A stretch of DNA of 64,000 nucleotides from UBA3792 sp964426415 (GCA_964426415.1 CAYRQM010000001.1:70835-134834), one strand, 5' to 3'; positions 10,201-18,154 are shown, counted from the first letter of the stretch. Program-made: numbers and translations. The notes: generated from the letters alone by a model not told the origin.

Positions 10201-11397
10201 TAGCCCCGCGTCGATGTCCGAAAGCGCGCTGTCAATCTGCGCAATGACGTCTTCCAAGACGGGCTGCGTTTCCTGCAGCGTCGCCAGCGTGCTGTCGATG
10301 TCGCCGCGGGTCAGCCCATAGTCGGCAAGCTGCGCGTCGATGGTCGCCAAGGAATCGACGATCGCTTGGTATTCGGCGCTGTTGGTAATCTCCGCCGTAT
10401 AGGTGGCTTTTTCTTCATCGGTGAGGGTGGGATTCTCTTGAATGAGCCGAATCGCCTCGTCCAAAAGCGCCTGTGCCGTTTCGAGTGCGCGCACGGCGTA
10501 CTTGAGCTTGGTTAAAACCTGCTGCATGGCAATGACCTGCTCAAGCTGCGAGGACAGCAGCGCTTGCTGCTCTAAAAGGGAGGACTTGAGCGCCAAAAGC
10601 TCGGCGTTGGTATCGTCCAGCTGGGTTTGCGCGTCGGCAAAGCCGCTGTTGGCTTGGTGCTTGCCCGCGTTCAGCTTGGCTTGCGCGTCGTCCAATGCGG
10701 CACGGTTCTCGTCGATGGTCGCTTGTCCGTCGATCAGCTGTTGGCGGGCGTCGTCCAATTCGGCGGTGGCTTCGGCAAATTCGGCGTCGATGGCGGCGAA
10801 CAGCCGATCGTTCAGCGCGTCCAGCTTGTCGTCGTCGATGGCAATTTCAATCTTTTGGATGATCAGCCCCGTCGTGGTGACGGAGGCGACGCCGTTGATG
10901 CCCTCCAACTCGGCGCAAAGGGTGTCGTTGACGTAGGCGGACAGCGCAATCTGATCCATCCCGTCCACGTTGACCGCAGCCACCACGGTGGGAATCAAGT
11001 CGCTGCTCAGCTCCATCACGGTGGTGCTGCCCACGCTGTCGCCCCATTCCGATTCCAACGGCGCCAATGCGCGCTGCACGTTCAGCATGGCGACGTCCAC
11101 GTTCGCACTTTGGTCGAAGGTCAGAAAGACGACGGAATAGTTCTCGGAGCTGGTGGAGGTCACGGAGCTGAGGTCGTCCAGCGACGCCATCGCCTGCTCG
11201 ATGGGCTTGGTGACGGTGGATTCGACTTCTTCGGGCGACGCGCCGATGTAGGTGGTGAACAGCGCCACATAGGGGAAGCTCATTTCGGGCAGAAGGTCGG
11301 GCGTCATTTTGGTGACGGACATTACGCCCAGCACAATGATCAACACCACGGCGACCAGCACGGTAAATGGCTTTTTCACGCTATACTTCGAAAGCAT
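7216..11397 (-). CDS. RND-family efflux transporter with long coiled-coil insertion
   Basis: 1393 aa, far longer than the about 1040 aa of typical AcrB/SwrC-type pumps. N-terminal membrane helix (VLVAVVLIIVLGVMS), porter sequence SPEEVESTVTKPIEQA, then from about residue 195 to 480 an Ala/Gln/Leu/Asp-rich insertion predicted to be coiled coil (for example QLIDGQATIDENRAALDDAQ). The membrane bundle follows: ISIPISVLFALVMM and GMLVDNSIVVIENIYR, which keeps one Asp of the proton relay as in Gram-positive SwrC-like pumps, and a second half with PLAFAGGFLGLLI. A charged, Ala/Pro-rich cytoplasmic tail of about 100 residues ends the protein. It probably exports a hydrophobic or amphipathic compound using the proton gradient. 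No membrane-fusion protein or regulator is adjacent. Start ATG 11397 has CGGAG upstream. Confidence 0.88.
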   Translation of the reverse strand: MLSKYSVKKPFTVLVAVVLIIVLGVMSVTKMTPDLLPEMSFPYVALFTTYIGASPEEVESTVTKPIEQAMASLDDLSSVTSTSSENYSVVFLTFDQSANVDVAMLNVQRALAPLESEWGDSVGSTTVMELSSDLIPTVVAAVNVDGMDQIALSAYVNDTLCAELEGINGVASVTTTGLIIQKIEIAIDDDKLDALNDRLFAAIDAEFAEATAELDDARQQLIDGQATIDENRAALDDAQAKLNAGKHQANSGFADAQTQLDDTNAELLALKSSLLEQQALLSSQLEQVIAMQQVLTKLKYAVRALETAQALLDEAIRLIQENPTLTDEEKATYTAEITNSAEYQAIVDSLATIDAQLADYGLTRGDIDSTLATLQETQPVLEDVIAQIDSALSDIDAGLITVEEGYETLASQKASVNGKLNAAQSAINSGLLALDEGQEKVDEGNTQLTAAEEAAAEQLAAAKKSADLHTVLSVKTLATLLKAQNFEMPAGYVQSGTEQWMVTVGDAIDEIDALRDVALVYLDLGDIGAVRLSDIATLSVTDNSGTTYARINGESGVLLAFTKQSSYATATVADNITTRFAELSAEKEGLHFINLMDQGSYIHLAINSVVQNLIIGAVLAILILFLFLRDLRPTFIVGISIPISVLFALVMMYFSGVTMNIISMAGLAIGIGMLVDNSIVVIENIYRLRAEGVPVKEAAMQGAKQVTGAITASTLTTICVFVPILFVEGLTRQIFMDMVLTVTYSLLASLIVALTVIPAMVTGLMRRPVKEKHRTFKALLRGLEKAVRFVLRHRVVALVLAVLVLAGSAWASLSRGFSYFPSSAGQQISVTVALPENSTFEEDVALADQFMEALYQVKDLTDVGGMLGNGVASIIGIGGSTGTADVSELTIYCLIDASSGKNSLNIESEIKDALSPLSEEHPFTIAGMTTMDFSSLSSSGVAIDIYGNDLSDLSAAATMVADTLSKVDGIHEVSGGTDDVSPALHVTVDREKAVKHGLTVAQVYLAVAEQLTDSVTATSITTDSTSLDVTIVSQTAFESLDAFRTLSISVTKQDGTEETVQLCDVAEITETTTLASIARTDQRRYVEVSGTLDEGYNITHVTNAAQAAVNALTLPAGCSVVFAGENETILSALSDLAWMLALGVLIIYLIMVAQFQSLLSPFIVLGTVPLAFAGGFLGLLIAGEEVSIVAMIGMIMLVGVAVNNGIVLVDTANQLRDAGMSKRDAIVKATTLRVRPVLMTALTTILGLLPLAIGFGTGSEIIQPVAVVCIGGLTYATFTTLFIIPVLYDLLRRDKKPSGDAPTLSDAPSDADVPEKLQAPAEEAAAVKADAPTPRKPHSKQRHVPKKQCKASPATEAPAAAPQVDFSHDELVISAAKQTNDYRPSDYEVIIEP

Positions 11398-11428
11398 AGG
11401 AAACTCCGTTTCAAAAGTTTGGTACCTT

Positions 11429-11437
11429 ATTATAGCA
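11429..11437 (-). promoter_or_regulatory. Extended -10 promoter of the RND gene
   Basis: On the minus strand TGCTATAAT is present (TATAAT at 11434-11429, TG one base upstream), an extended -10 element. No clear -35 is seen. It lies 32 nt upstream of the ATG and diverges from the phosphate-transporter promoter. Confidence 0.6.
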
Positions 11438-11491
11438 CGGGCATGGTAACGGCATTGTGGCAGGAGTGTGAATCTTTGCGAAAATTCGGAA

Positions 11492-11520
11492 CTTTACAAA
11501 GGCTTTACACGCGCTTTACC
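11492..11520 (+). promoter_or_regulatory. Pho-box-like triple direct repeat
   Basis: CTTTACA at 11492-11498, CTTTACA at 11503-11509 and CTTTACC at 11514-11520 repeat with an exact 11-bp period. This is the spacing of PhoP/PhoB binding repeats (TTAACA/TTTACA type hexamers with 5-bp gaps). The array ends 9 bp before the -35 of the Na/phosphate cotransporter gene, where an activator would sit. Confidence 0.65.
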
Positions 11521-11529
11521 AACAGAACC

Positions 11530-11559
11530 TTGAAAAGGGTGCGTTTGGTCTGATAGAAT
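11530..11559 (+). promoter_or_regulatory. Promoter of the Na/phosphate cotransporter gene
   Basis: TTGAAA at 11530-11535 and TAGAAT at 11554-11559 with an 18-bp spacer, immediately downstream of the three 11-bp-phased CTTTAC repeats. Confidence 0.65.
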
Positions 11560-11619
11560 CACAATGAATAGGTAAGGATAAAGAGGAAGGGCGGGAGAAC
11601 CCCGCGAGAGGATTTTGAA

Positions 11620-13395
11620 ATGACGGAACACATACTTTTGTTCATACTGGGGCTGTCGTTCACGCTGTTTGGCATGAACCTGATGAGCAAGGGCTTGGAA
11701 CACATGACGGGCGGCAAGCTGGAACGCGCACTCGAAAGTGCCACCACGACCAAATCCCGTTTCCCCATCGTAGGCCGCATCAAGGGCATGCTGGTGGGCT
11801 GCGGACTGACGGCGCTGGTGCAAAGCTCATCCTCCACCACGGTCATGACGGTGGGCTTTGTCAACTCCGGGATGATGCGGCTCGAGCAAGCGGTGGGCAT
11901 CATCATGGGCGCCAACATCGGCACCACCATCACCTCTTGGATTTTCGCGCTGACGGGCATCGAAGGCGATGCGTGGTATGCCACCATCTTCAAGCCGACG
12001 ACGTTTTCGCCCGTCTTGGCGCTGATCGGCATTGTGATGATGCTCTTTTTCAAGCGGCAAAAGCTGCGCGAAATCGGCGTCACGCTGGTGAGCTTCGCCG
12101 TGCTGATGTACGGCATGACGCTGATGAGCGACAACTGTTCCGTACTGGTCAGCGGCGAATGGGCGCAGGGCTTCTTTGCCACATTGGAAAATCCGCTGCT
12201 GGGCGTCTTGGCAGGCGCGCTCTTTACGGGCGTGATTCAAGCGTCCGCCGCCGCCATCGGCATCGTGCAGGCGCTGGCGTTGTCGGGCAGCATCACCTAT
12301 GGCGCCGCCATTCCCATCATCTTGGGCATGAACATCGGCACCTGCGTGACCGCGCTGCTCTCCTGCATCGGTGCCAACAAAAATGCACGCCGCACGGCAA
12401 TGGTGCATCTGTATTTCAACATTTTGGGCAGCGTCCTGTTCTTGGGGCTGTTCTACGGCGCGAACGCCGTCTTCCAATTCCCGTTCATGAACGAGAAGCT
12501 GCGGCCCAAGCATATCGCGCTCATTCACACCATCTTCAACGTGTCGGCAACGCTTGTCTTCCTGCCGTTTGGCGACCTTTTAGCCAAGCTTGCACGGCTC
12601 ACCATTCCCGACGGCAAGGACGAACGCGCCGTGGCGACGACGCTTTTGGACGATCGCTTCCTCAAGACGCCCGCCTTTGCCGTACAGCAGTGCGTGACCG
12701 TCAGCGACAAGATGGCGGCGCTGTCCCACGAAACGCTGCTGCGTGCGCTGGATCTTTTGACGCACTATGACGAGAAGGAAGCCCGCCGCATCGACGAGGA
12801 CGAGGAGCATCTGGATCGATATGAAGACAAGCTGGGCACCTATCTTGTGAAGCTTGGCGCCACCGATTTGGATGACGCCAGCAGCCGCAAGGTCAATCAG
12901 CTGCTGCACGTTTTGTCCGACTTTGAGCGCATCGGCGACCACGCCGTCAACCTCAAAGAGCTTGCCCAAGAGATGAAAGAGAAAAAACTGGTCTTTTCCG
13001 AGCAGGGCGCGCACGAGCTGGATGTGCTCATCGCCGCGCTGCGGGAAATCATGGATTTGTCGTTTTCGGCGTATCGAGAGGGCGACGTGACAAAGGCAAG
13101 CAAGGTGGAGCCGTTGGAGGACGTCATCGACCTGCTCGTCAAGACGCTGGGCGATCATCATGTGGCGCGGCTGCAGGCGGGCGTCTGCACCATCGTGCAG
13201 GGCTTCGTGTACCACGACATCCTTGCCAACTGCGAGCGCGTGTCCGACCACTGCTCCAACATCGCCGTCGATTTGATCGAGGTGTCCCATGCGCATTTCG
13301 ACACGCACCGCTATATGCTCGATCTCAAGACGGGGCCGTCCACCGCCTATGCCGATATGGTGCAGACGTACTCCAAAAAATACGAGCTGTCCTAA
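11620..13395 (+). CDS. Na+/phosphate cotransporter (NptA/YjbB type) with PhoU domain
   Basis: Sodium-coupled phosphate carrier in the membrane. 591 aa. Two inverted Na/Pi-cotransporter repeats carry the signature QSSSST (residues 68-73) and its counterpart VIQASAAAIGI (about 205-216), each within hydrophobic hairpins; about eight membrane segments occupy residues 1-340. Residues from about 355 to 560 form a soluble PhoU-like helical domain (LLHVLSDFERIGDHAVNL and ANCERVSDHCSNIAVDL are the two PhoU metal-binding type repeats). NptA-PhoU fusions of this length are common in Firmicutes. The upstream Pho-box-like array suggests induction under phosphate limitation. Confidence 0.92.
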   Translation: MTEHILLFILGLSFTLFGMNLMSKGLEHMTGGKLERALESATTTKSRFPIVGRIKGMLVGCGLTALVQSSSSTTVMTVGFVNSGMMRLEQAVGIIMGANIGTTITSWIFALTGIEGDAWYATIFKPTTFSPVLALIGIVMMLFFKRQKLREIGVTLVSFAVLMYGMTLMSDNCSVLVSGEWAQGFFATLENPLLGVLAGALFTGVIQASAAAIGIVQALALSGSITYGAAIPIILGMNIGTCVTALLSCIGANKNARRTAMVHLYFNILGSVLFLGLFYGANAVFQFPFMNEKLRPKHIALIHTIFNVSATLVFLPFGDLLAKLARLTIPDGKDERAVATTLLDDRFLKTPAFAVQQCVTVSDKMAALSHETLLRALDLLTHYDEKEARRIDEDEEHLDRYEDKLGTYLVKLGATDLDDASSRKVNQLLHVLSDFERIGDHAVNLKELAQEMKEKKLVFSEQGAHELDVLIAALREIMDLSFSAYREGDVTKASKVEPLEDVIDLLVKTLGDHHVARLQAGVCTIVQGFVYHDILANCERVSDHCSNIAVDLIEVSHAHFDTHRYMLDLKTGPSTAYADMVQTYSKKYELS

Positions 13396-13429
13396 CGGGA
13401 CGGCGTAAGGATCTTTCCCCAAAAGGGAC

Positions 13430-13467
13430 GGGGCTGCAGCAAAGCGAATTTGCTGCAGCTCCTTTTT
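13430..13467. terminator. Terminator after the Na/phosphate cotransporter gene
   Basis: GGGGCTGCAGCAAA (13430-13443) pairs with TTTGCTGCAGCTCC (13449-13462), followed by T6. It directly abuts the end of the tiny minus-strand gene at 13468 and may also stop transcription from that side. Confidence 0.85.
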
Positions 13468-13602
13468 TCACAGGTCGTCCGCGTCTTGCATGGGGCGCGA
13501 GCCGTCGTGTGACATGCCGGTGTAACTACCGTTCACGTCCGATGGGATCTCCACCGCACTGCGCGGCGTGTAGACCATCGGCGGTTTCTTCTGTCTGCGC
13601 AT
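13468..13602 (-). CDS. 44-residue protein ending in DADDL
   Basis: 44-aa open frame, hydrophilic, beginning MRRQKKPPMVYTPRSA, with a central SDVNGSYTGMSHDGSRP and the acidic end QDADDL. No membrane segment or cysteine. From memory, a short GSYTG...QDADDL tail recurs in unnamed small proteins of Clostridia, which suggests a real conserved family, but this needs a search. Its ATG (13602-13600) overlaps the stop of the upstream 55-aa gene by one base (TGATG), so it should be translated by coupling. Function unknown. Confidence 0.6.
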   Translation of the reverse strand: MRRQKKPPMVYTPRSAVEIPSDVNGSYTGMSHDGSRPMQDADDL

Positions 13603-13769
13603 CAGAAACGATACCGATCCGACTCAAACGCGTTGTCGCTGCGTTCATTGTTTTGCTTTTGCCCGTTGCTGTTGTTGTTCGAGCCGGTGCGGTTGCGTTC
13701 CTTGGGATTGCTGTTACGGTTCCGCTCTTGGTTGTTGTTTTCGCGGCCGTTCTCATTGAAGAAAGACAT
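13602..13769 (-). CDS. 55-residue Asn/Arg-rich hydrophilic protein
   Basis: 55-aa open frame starting MSFFNENGRENNNQERNR; about one third of residues are Asn and another third charged or Gln/Ser. No hydrophobic segment. It has a strong ribosome-binding site (GGAGG at about 13781-13777, 7 nt before the ATG at 13769), which separates it from random small frames. First gene of a two-gene micro-operon with the 44-aa gene. A TGTATGA/CACAATA pair upstream (13841-13835 and 13818-13812, 16-bp gap) loosely resembles forespore sigma-G promoters, so a spore role is possible but unproven. Confidence 0.6.
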   Translation of the reverse strand: MSFFNENGRENNNQERNRNSNPKERNRTGSNNNSNGQKQNNERSDNAFESDRYRF

Positions 13770-13790
13770 GAGAGTACCTCCGTTTTAGAT

Positions 13791-13808
13791 TTGTCGGATC
13801 ACCGACAA
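13791..13808. repeat. Perfect inverted repeat upstream of the tiny operon
   Basis: TTGTCGG (13791-13797) and CCGACAA (13802-13808) form a 7-bp perfect hairpin with an ATCA loop. It lies just before the 55-aa gene on the minus strand and could be an operator or an RNA hairpin in its leader. Confidence 0.5.
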
Positions 13809-13873
13809 CCTTATTGTGTCCGTCCGTCGGCGCGTCATACACGCTTTCACGTCAAAAAAATGCCAAACGTGTC

Positions 13874-13902
13874 TTGTGAAAAGCGTGCGGGTGCGGTATA
13901 AT
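13874..13902 (+). promoter_or_regulatory. Promoter of glnS-gltX-ychF
   Basis: TTGTGA at 13874-13879 and TATAAT at 13897-13902, 17-bp spacer, about 47 nt before the glnS ATG. Confidence 0.8.
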
Positions 13903-13949
13903 GATTTCGATAAAATGGATGAGTAGGGGCTTATCCCGAAGGAAAGGAT

Positions 13950-15596
13950 ATGCAAGTGGAAGAACACAGCAAAAATTTCATCGAAGAAATCATCGAGGAG
14001 GATCTGCGCACCAAGGAGCCGCGGGTGAAGACCCGTTTTCCGCCTGAGCCGAACGGCTATCTGCACATCGGTCACGCCAAGGCGCTGACGGTGGATTTCG
14101 GTATGGCGGAGGAATACGGCGGTTCCTGCAACCTGCGCTTTGACGATACGAACCCCACCAAAGAGGACGCGGAATACGTCGAGGCAATCAAGCAGGACAT
14201 TCAATGGCTGGGCTTTCATTGGGATCAGCTTTTGTTTGGCTCGTCCTATTTCGATCAGTGCTACGATCTTGCCATCAAGCTCATCAAGGATGGCCGCGCC
14301 TATGTGGACGACCTGTCCAAAGACGAAATGCGCGAATACCGCGGCACGCTGACCGAGCCCGGCACCAACAGCCCGTACCGCAATCGTTCCGTGGAAGAAA
14401 ATTTAGACCTGTTCCACCGCATGAAGGACGGCGCGTTCCCCGACGGCAGCAAGACGCTGCGCGCCAAGATCGATATGGCGTCGCCCAACATCAACATGCG
14501 CGACCCTGCGATGTATCGCATCCTGCACATTCGGCATCATCAGACGGGCGACAAATGGTGCATCTATCCGATGTACGATTTCGCGCACCCGATTCAGGAC
14601 GCCATCGAAGGCGTGACGCATTCGCTCTGTTCGCTGGAATACGAGGCGCATCGTCCCCTGTACGATTGGGTGGTGGACGCCTGCGGGTTCGAACATAAGC
14701 CGCGCCAGATCGAGTTCGCACGGCTCAATCTCACCAACACCATCATGTCCAAGCGGTATCTGCGCCGTCTGGTGGAAGAGGGCTTGGTCAACGGGTGGGA
14801 CGACCCGCGTATGCCCACGCTTTGCGCCATGCGCCGCCGCGGCTATCCGGCGGAGGCAATCCGCGATTTCCTTGCGCGCATCGGCGTCGCCAAGGCAGAT
14901 TCCGTGGTCGATACCGCCATTTTGGAGCATTGCGTGCGCGAGAATCTCAACGCCACCGCGCCCCGCATGATGGCAATCACCGAACCGTTAAAGCTTGTCA
15001 TCGACAACTGGGACAAGGACGTCACCGAGGACGTGACGCTCGAAACCTATCCGATGGACGAGCAATCCGAAACGCGCACCGTGCGCTTTGGCCACACGCT
15101 GTACATCGAGCAGAGCGATTTCATGACGGAGCCCGTCAAGAAATTCTTCCGCCTCAAGCCCGACGGCGAAGTTCGTCTGAAGGGCGCTTACATTGTCAAA
15201 TGCACCGGCTGGGAAGCGGACGACGACGGCACGGTCACCTGCGTGCATTGCACCTACGACCCCGATTCCCACAGCGGCGCGTGCCAGCGCAAGGTCAAGG
15301 GCACGCTGCACTGGGTCAACGCCGAGGACGCCATCCCGTGCGAGCTGCGCCACTACGAACCGCTGATGCGCGAAGCCGAAGAGGGTGAAACGGTCGAGGA
15401 TTTCACTGCGCTTCTTGCGCCCGATTCGCTCATCGTCAAGCACGGCTATTTGGAGCCTGCGCTGAAGGACGCCAAGGCGGGCGACCGCTTCCAGTTCGTG
15501 CGGATGGGCTACTACTGCGCGGATCCCGATTCTACGCCTGCGCTGCCCGTGTTCAACCGCATCGTGGGGTTGAAAGACTCCTTCAAGCTTTCCTAA
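13950..15596 (+). CDS. glnS: Glutamine--tRNA ligase (GlnRS)
   Basis: Class I synthetase attaching glutamine directly to tRNA-Gln. 548 aa, usual bacterial length. The HIGH region reads TRFPPEPNGYLHIGHAKAL, the Pro-Glu-Pro version that separates GlnRS from GluRS (which has PSPTG); LRFDDTNPTKE and the MSK loop TIMSKRYL follow, then the two-barrel anticodon-binding C-terminus. GAAGGAAAGG precedes the ATG at 13950. Many Firmicutes lack GlnRS and use GluRS plus GatCAB; here glnS lies 11 nt upstream of gltX in one operon, so both enzymes are made together. Confidence 0.96.
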   Translation: MQVEEHSKNFIEEIIEEDLRTKEPRVKTRFPPEPNGYLHIGHAKALTVDFGMAEEYGGSCNLRFDDTNPTKEDAEYVEAIKQDIQWLGFHWDQLLFGSSYFDQCYDLAIKLIKDGRAYVDDLSKDEMREYRGTLTEPGTNSPYRNRSVEENLDLFHRMKDGAFPDGSKTLRAKIDMASPNINMRDPAMYRILHIRHHQTGDKWCIYPMYDFAHPIQDAIEGVTHSLCSLEYEAHRPLYDWVVDACGFEHKPRQIEFARLNLTNTIMSKRYLRRLVEEGLVNGWDDPRMPTLCAMRRRGYPAEAIRDFLARIGVAKADSVVDTAILEHCVRENLNATAPRMMAITEPLKLVIDNWDKDVTEDVTLETYPMDEQSETRTVRFGHTLYIEQSDFMTEPVKKFFRLKPDGEVRLKGAYIVKCTGWEADDDGTVTCVHCTYDPDSHSGACQRKVKGTLHWVNAEDAIPCELRHYEPLMREAEEGETVEDFTALLAPDSLIVKHGYLEPALKDAKAGDRFQFVRMGYYCADPDSTPALPVFNRIVGLKDSFKLS

Positions 15597-15607
15597 CGGA
15601 GGATACC

Positions 15608-17050
15608 ATGGAAGTACGAACCAGATTTGCGCCGTCGCCCACGGGCTATATGCACTTGGGCAACCTGCGCAGCGCTTTATACACCTACCTGTTTGCCAAG
15701 AGCAAGGGCGGCAAGTTTATTTTGCGCATCGAGGACACCGACCAATCCCGCTATGTAGAGGGCGCGGTCGAGGTGGTCTACCGCACGCTGAGAAGCATCG
15801 GGCTGCAATGGGACGAAGGCCCCGACGTGGGCGGCGATTACGGCCCCTACATCCAAAGTCAGCGCAAGGGGATGTACCTGCCGTACGCCGAGCAGCTTGT
15901 GCAGGAGGGCAAGGCATACTACTGCTTCTGCACCGAGGACGAGCTGCAAGCCCGCCGCGAGGCGGCTGCGGCACGCGGCGAAACCTTCAAATACGACAAG
16001 CATTGCCTGCACCTTTCCAACGAGGAAATCCAACGCCGCTTGGACGCGGGCGACCCATACGTCATTCGGCAAAACGTGCCCGAACACGGCGAAGCGTCGT
16101 TTGACGACGTGCTGTACGGGCATATCACGGTGGGCTGCGCCGACTTGGACGACATGATTCTCATCAAGGCGGACGGCATGCCCACCTACAACTTTGCCAA
16201 CGTCGTCGACGACCACACCATGGGCATCACCCACGTCATGCGCGGCAACGAATACCTGTCCAGCACGCCCAAGTACAACCTGCTGTACGAGGCGTTCGGC
16301 TGGGAAAAGCCCACCTACATCCACATGACGCAAATCATGCGCGACGCGCAGCACAAGCTGTCCAAGCGCGACGGCGACGCCTACTTCGAAGATTTCGTTG
16401 CGAAGGGCTATCTCAAAGAAGCCATCGTCAACTATGTGGCGCTGCTGGGCTGGAATCCGGGCGACGAGCGCGAGTTCTTTACGCTGGACGAGCTGAAAGA
16501 CGCATTCTCCATCGAGGGAATGAGCCGTTCTCCTGCCATCTTCGACATCAACAAGCTCACTTGGATGAACGCCGAATATGTGCGCAGGCTTTCGCCCGAA
16601 GCGTTTACGGCGTACGCCATGCCCTACTATGCAAAGGCAGGCGTCGACACGACCCACACGGACGTGCTGTGCCGCATCCTGCAGCCGCGGGTCGAGATTT
16701 TCTCGCAGATTCCCGACATGATTGACTTTCTTGCGGTGCTGCCCGACTACGACGTCGAACTGTTCACCAACAAAAAGTCCAAGACGGATCCCCTGGTGGC
16801 AAAGCACGTTTTGACCGTTGCCATCGACGCGCTGGATCGTCTGCCCGCATGGGAGGAAACCGCCATTCACGAAACGCTGTTGGGGCTTGCCGCCGCGGAG
16901 AACCTCAAAAACGGCACCATGCTGTGGCCCGTGCGCATCGCCATGGCGGGCAAGCAGGTGACGCCGGGCGGCGCCATCGAAATCGCCGTGCTGCTGGGAC
17001 GTGACGAGACCATGCGCAGACTGCGGCTTGGTCTTCAAAAATTGAGCTAA
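15608..17050 (+). CDS. gltX: Glutamate--tRNA ligase (GluRS)
   Basis: Class I synthetase charging tRNA-Glu. 480 aa, normal. HIGH-type motif in FAPSPTGYMHLGNLRSALY at residues 8-26, LRIEDTDQSR, the GluRS motif RGNEYLSSTPKYNLLY, and KLSKR-type loop HKLSKRDGDAYFEDF; helical anticodon-binding domain at the C-terminus. The zinc-type region has CFC (YYCFCTEDEL). GGAGG stands just before the ATG. Co-transcribed with GlnRS upstream and ychF downstream (12-nt gap). With a true GlnRS present it need not charge tRNA-Gln, so a discriminating GluRS is likely. Confidence 0.96.
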   Translation: MEVRTRFAPSPTGYMHLGNLRSALYTYLFAKSKGGKFILRIEDTDQSRYVEGAVEVVYRTLRSIGLQWDEGPDVGGDYGPYIQSQRKGMYLPYAEQLVQEGKAYYCFCTEDELQARREAAAARGETFKYDKHCLHLSNEEIQRRLDAGDPYVIRQNVPEHGEASFDDVLYGHITVGCADLDDMILIKADGMPTYNFANVVDDHTMGITHVMRGNEYLSSTPKYNLLYEAFGWEKPTYIHMTQIMRDAQHKLSKRDGDAYFEDFVAKGYLKEAIVNYVALLGWNPGDEREFFTLDELKDAFSIEGMSRSPAIFDINKLTWMNAEYVRRLSPEAFTAYAMPYYAKAGVDTTHTDVLCRILQPRVEIFSQIPDMIDFLAVLPDYDVELFTNKKSKTDPLVAKHVLTVAIDALDRLPAWEETAIHETLLGLAAAENLKNGTMLWPVRIAMAGKQVTPGGAIEIAVLLGRDETMRRLRLGLQKLS

Positions 17051-17062
17051 GGAGGCATTCTT

Positions 17063-18154
17063 ATGAAATTAGGCGTCATCGGACTGCCGAACGTGGGCAA
17101 AAGCACCCTGTTCAACGCCATCACCCAAGCGGGCGCGCAAGCGGCGAACTACCCGTTCTGCACCATCGAGCCCAACGTGGGCGTCGTTGCCGTCCCCGAC
17201 CATCGGCTGGACGTGCTGGCAAATATGTATCATCCCGAAAAGTATACGCCCGCCGTCATCGAATTTGTAGATATCGCCGGGCTGGTGCGCGGCGCATCCC
17301 GCGGCGAAGGCCTTGGAAACAAATTCCTGTCCCACATCCGCGAGGTGGACGCCGTGGTACACGTCGTGCGCTGCTTCGACGACGACAACATCGTCCATGT
17401 GGACGGCAGCGTCAATCCTGCCCGCGACGTGGAAACCATCGATTTTGAGCTGATTTTCGCCGACATGGAAACGGTCGAAAAGCGCATGGACCGCCTCCAA
17501 AAAATGTCCAAGAACGGCGACAAAAAGCTGCTTTTCGAAATCGAGCTTTGCAAGCGCGTGTACGCCCATCTCGAATCGGGCAAGCCCGTCCGCACGTTCG
17601 AAGCCGACAAAGAAGAATGGGAGCTGATTCGCGGAATGTTCCTGCTCACATCCAAGCCCGTCATCTATGTGGCGAACATTTCCGAGAATGAGCTGGGCGA
17701 AGCGCCCAACGGATACGTCACGGCGCTGTACGCCATCGCCAACGCCGAGCACGCCGAAGCGCTCACCGTGTGCGCACGGCTTGAGGAGGAGATCGCCGAG
17801 CTGGAGCCCGACGAGAAAAAGGCGTTCTTAGAGGAAATGGGCGTGCAGGAATCCGGCTTGGATCAGCTTGTCAAGGCGTGCTATCGCCTGTTGGGGCTGA
17901 TCAGCTTTCTCACCGCAGGGCCTAAGGAAGTCCGTGCGTGGACGATCACACGCGGCACCAAGGCGCCGCAGGCGGCAGGCAAGATTCACACCGATTTCGA
18001 GCGCGGCTTCATCCGCGCCGCCGTCGTCCCCTACGAAACCTTGGCGGCAAGCGGCTCGCTGGCTGCCTGCAAGGAAAAGGGCTTCGTTCACTCCGAGGGC
18101 AAGGAGTACGTCATGCAGGACGGCGACGTGGTCGAATTCTTCTTCAACGTGTAA
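17063..18154 (+). CDS. ychF: Redox-regulated ATPase YchF (Obg family)
   Basis: Ribosome-associated P-loop ATPase of the Obg/YchF family implicated in translation and stress responses. 363 aa, the usual size. Walker A GLPNVGKST (residues 7-15), switch II DIAGLVRGASRGEGLGN, and a C-terminal TGS domain (LISFLTAGPKEVRAW through the end DGDVVEFFFNV). GGAGG precedes the ATG. Third gene of the glnS-gltX-ychF operon and followed by a terminator. Confidence 0.96.
   Translation: MKLGVIGLPNVGKSTLFNAITQAGAQAANYPFCTIEPNVGVVAVPDHRLDVLANMYHPEKYTPAVIEFVDIAGLVRGASRGEGLGNKFLSHIREVDAVVHVVRCFDDDNIVHVDGSVNPARDVETIDFELIFADMETVEKRMDRLQKMSKNGDKKLLFEIELCKRVYAHLESGKPVRTFEADKEEWELIRGMFLLTSKPVIYVANISENELGEAPNGYVTALYAIANAEHAEALTVCARLEEEIAELEPDEKKAFLEEMGVQESGLDQLVKACYRLLGLISFLTAGPKEVRAWTITRGTKAPQAAGKIHTDFERGFIRAAVVPYETLAASGSLAACKEKGFVHSEGKEYVMQDGDVVEFFFNV

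Noticed and set aside
7294..10203. 969-codon plus-strand frame opposite the RND gene
   Set aside because: Mirror-frame artefact; Gly/His/Gln/Arg-rich low-complexity translation, while the minus strand encodes a clear RND protein.
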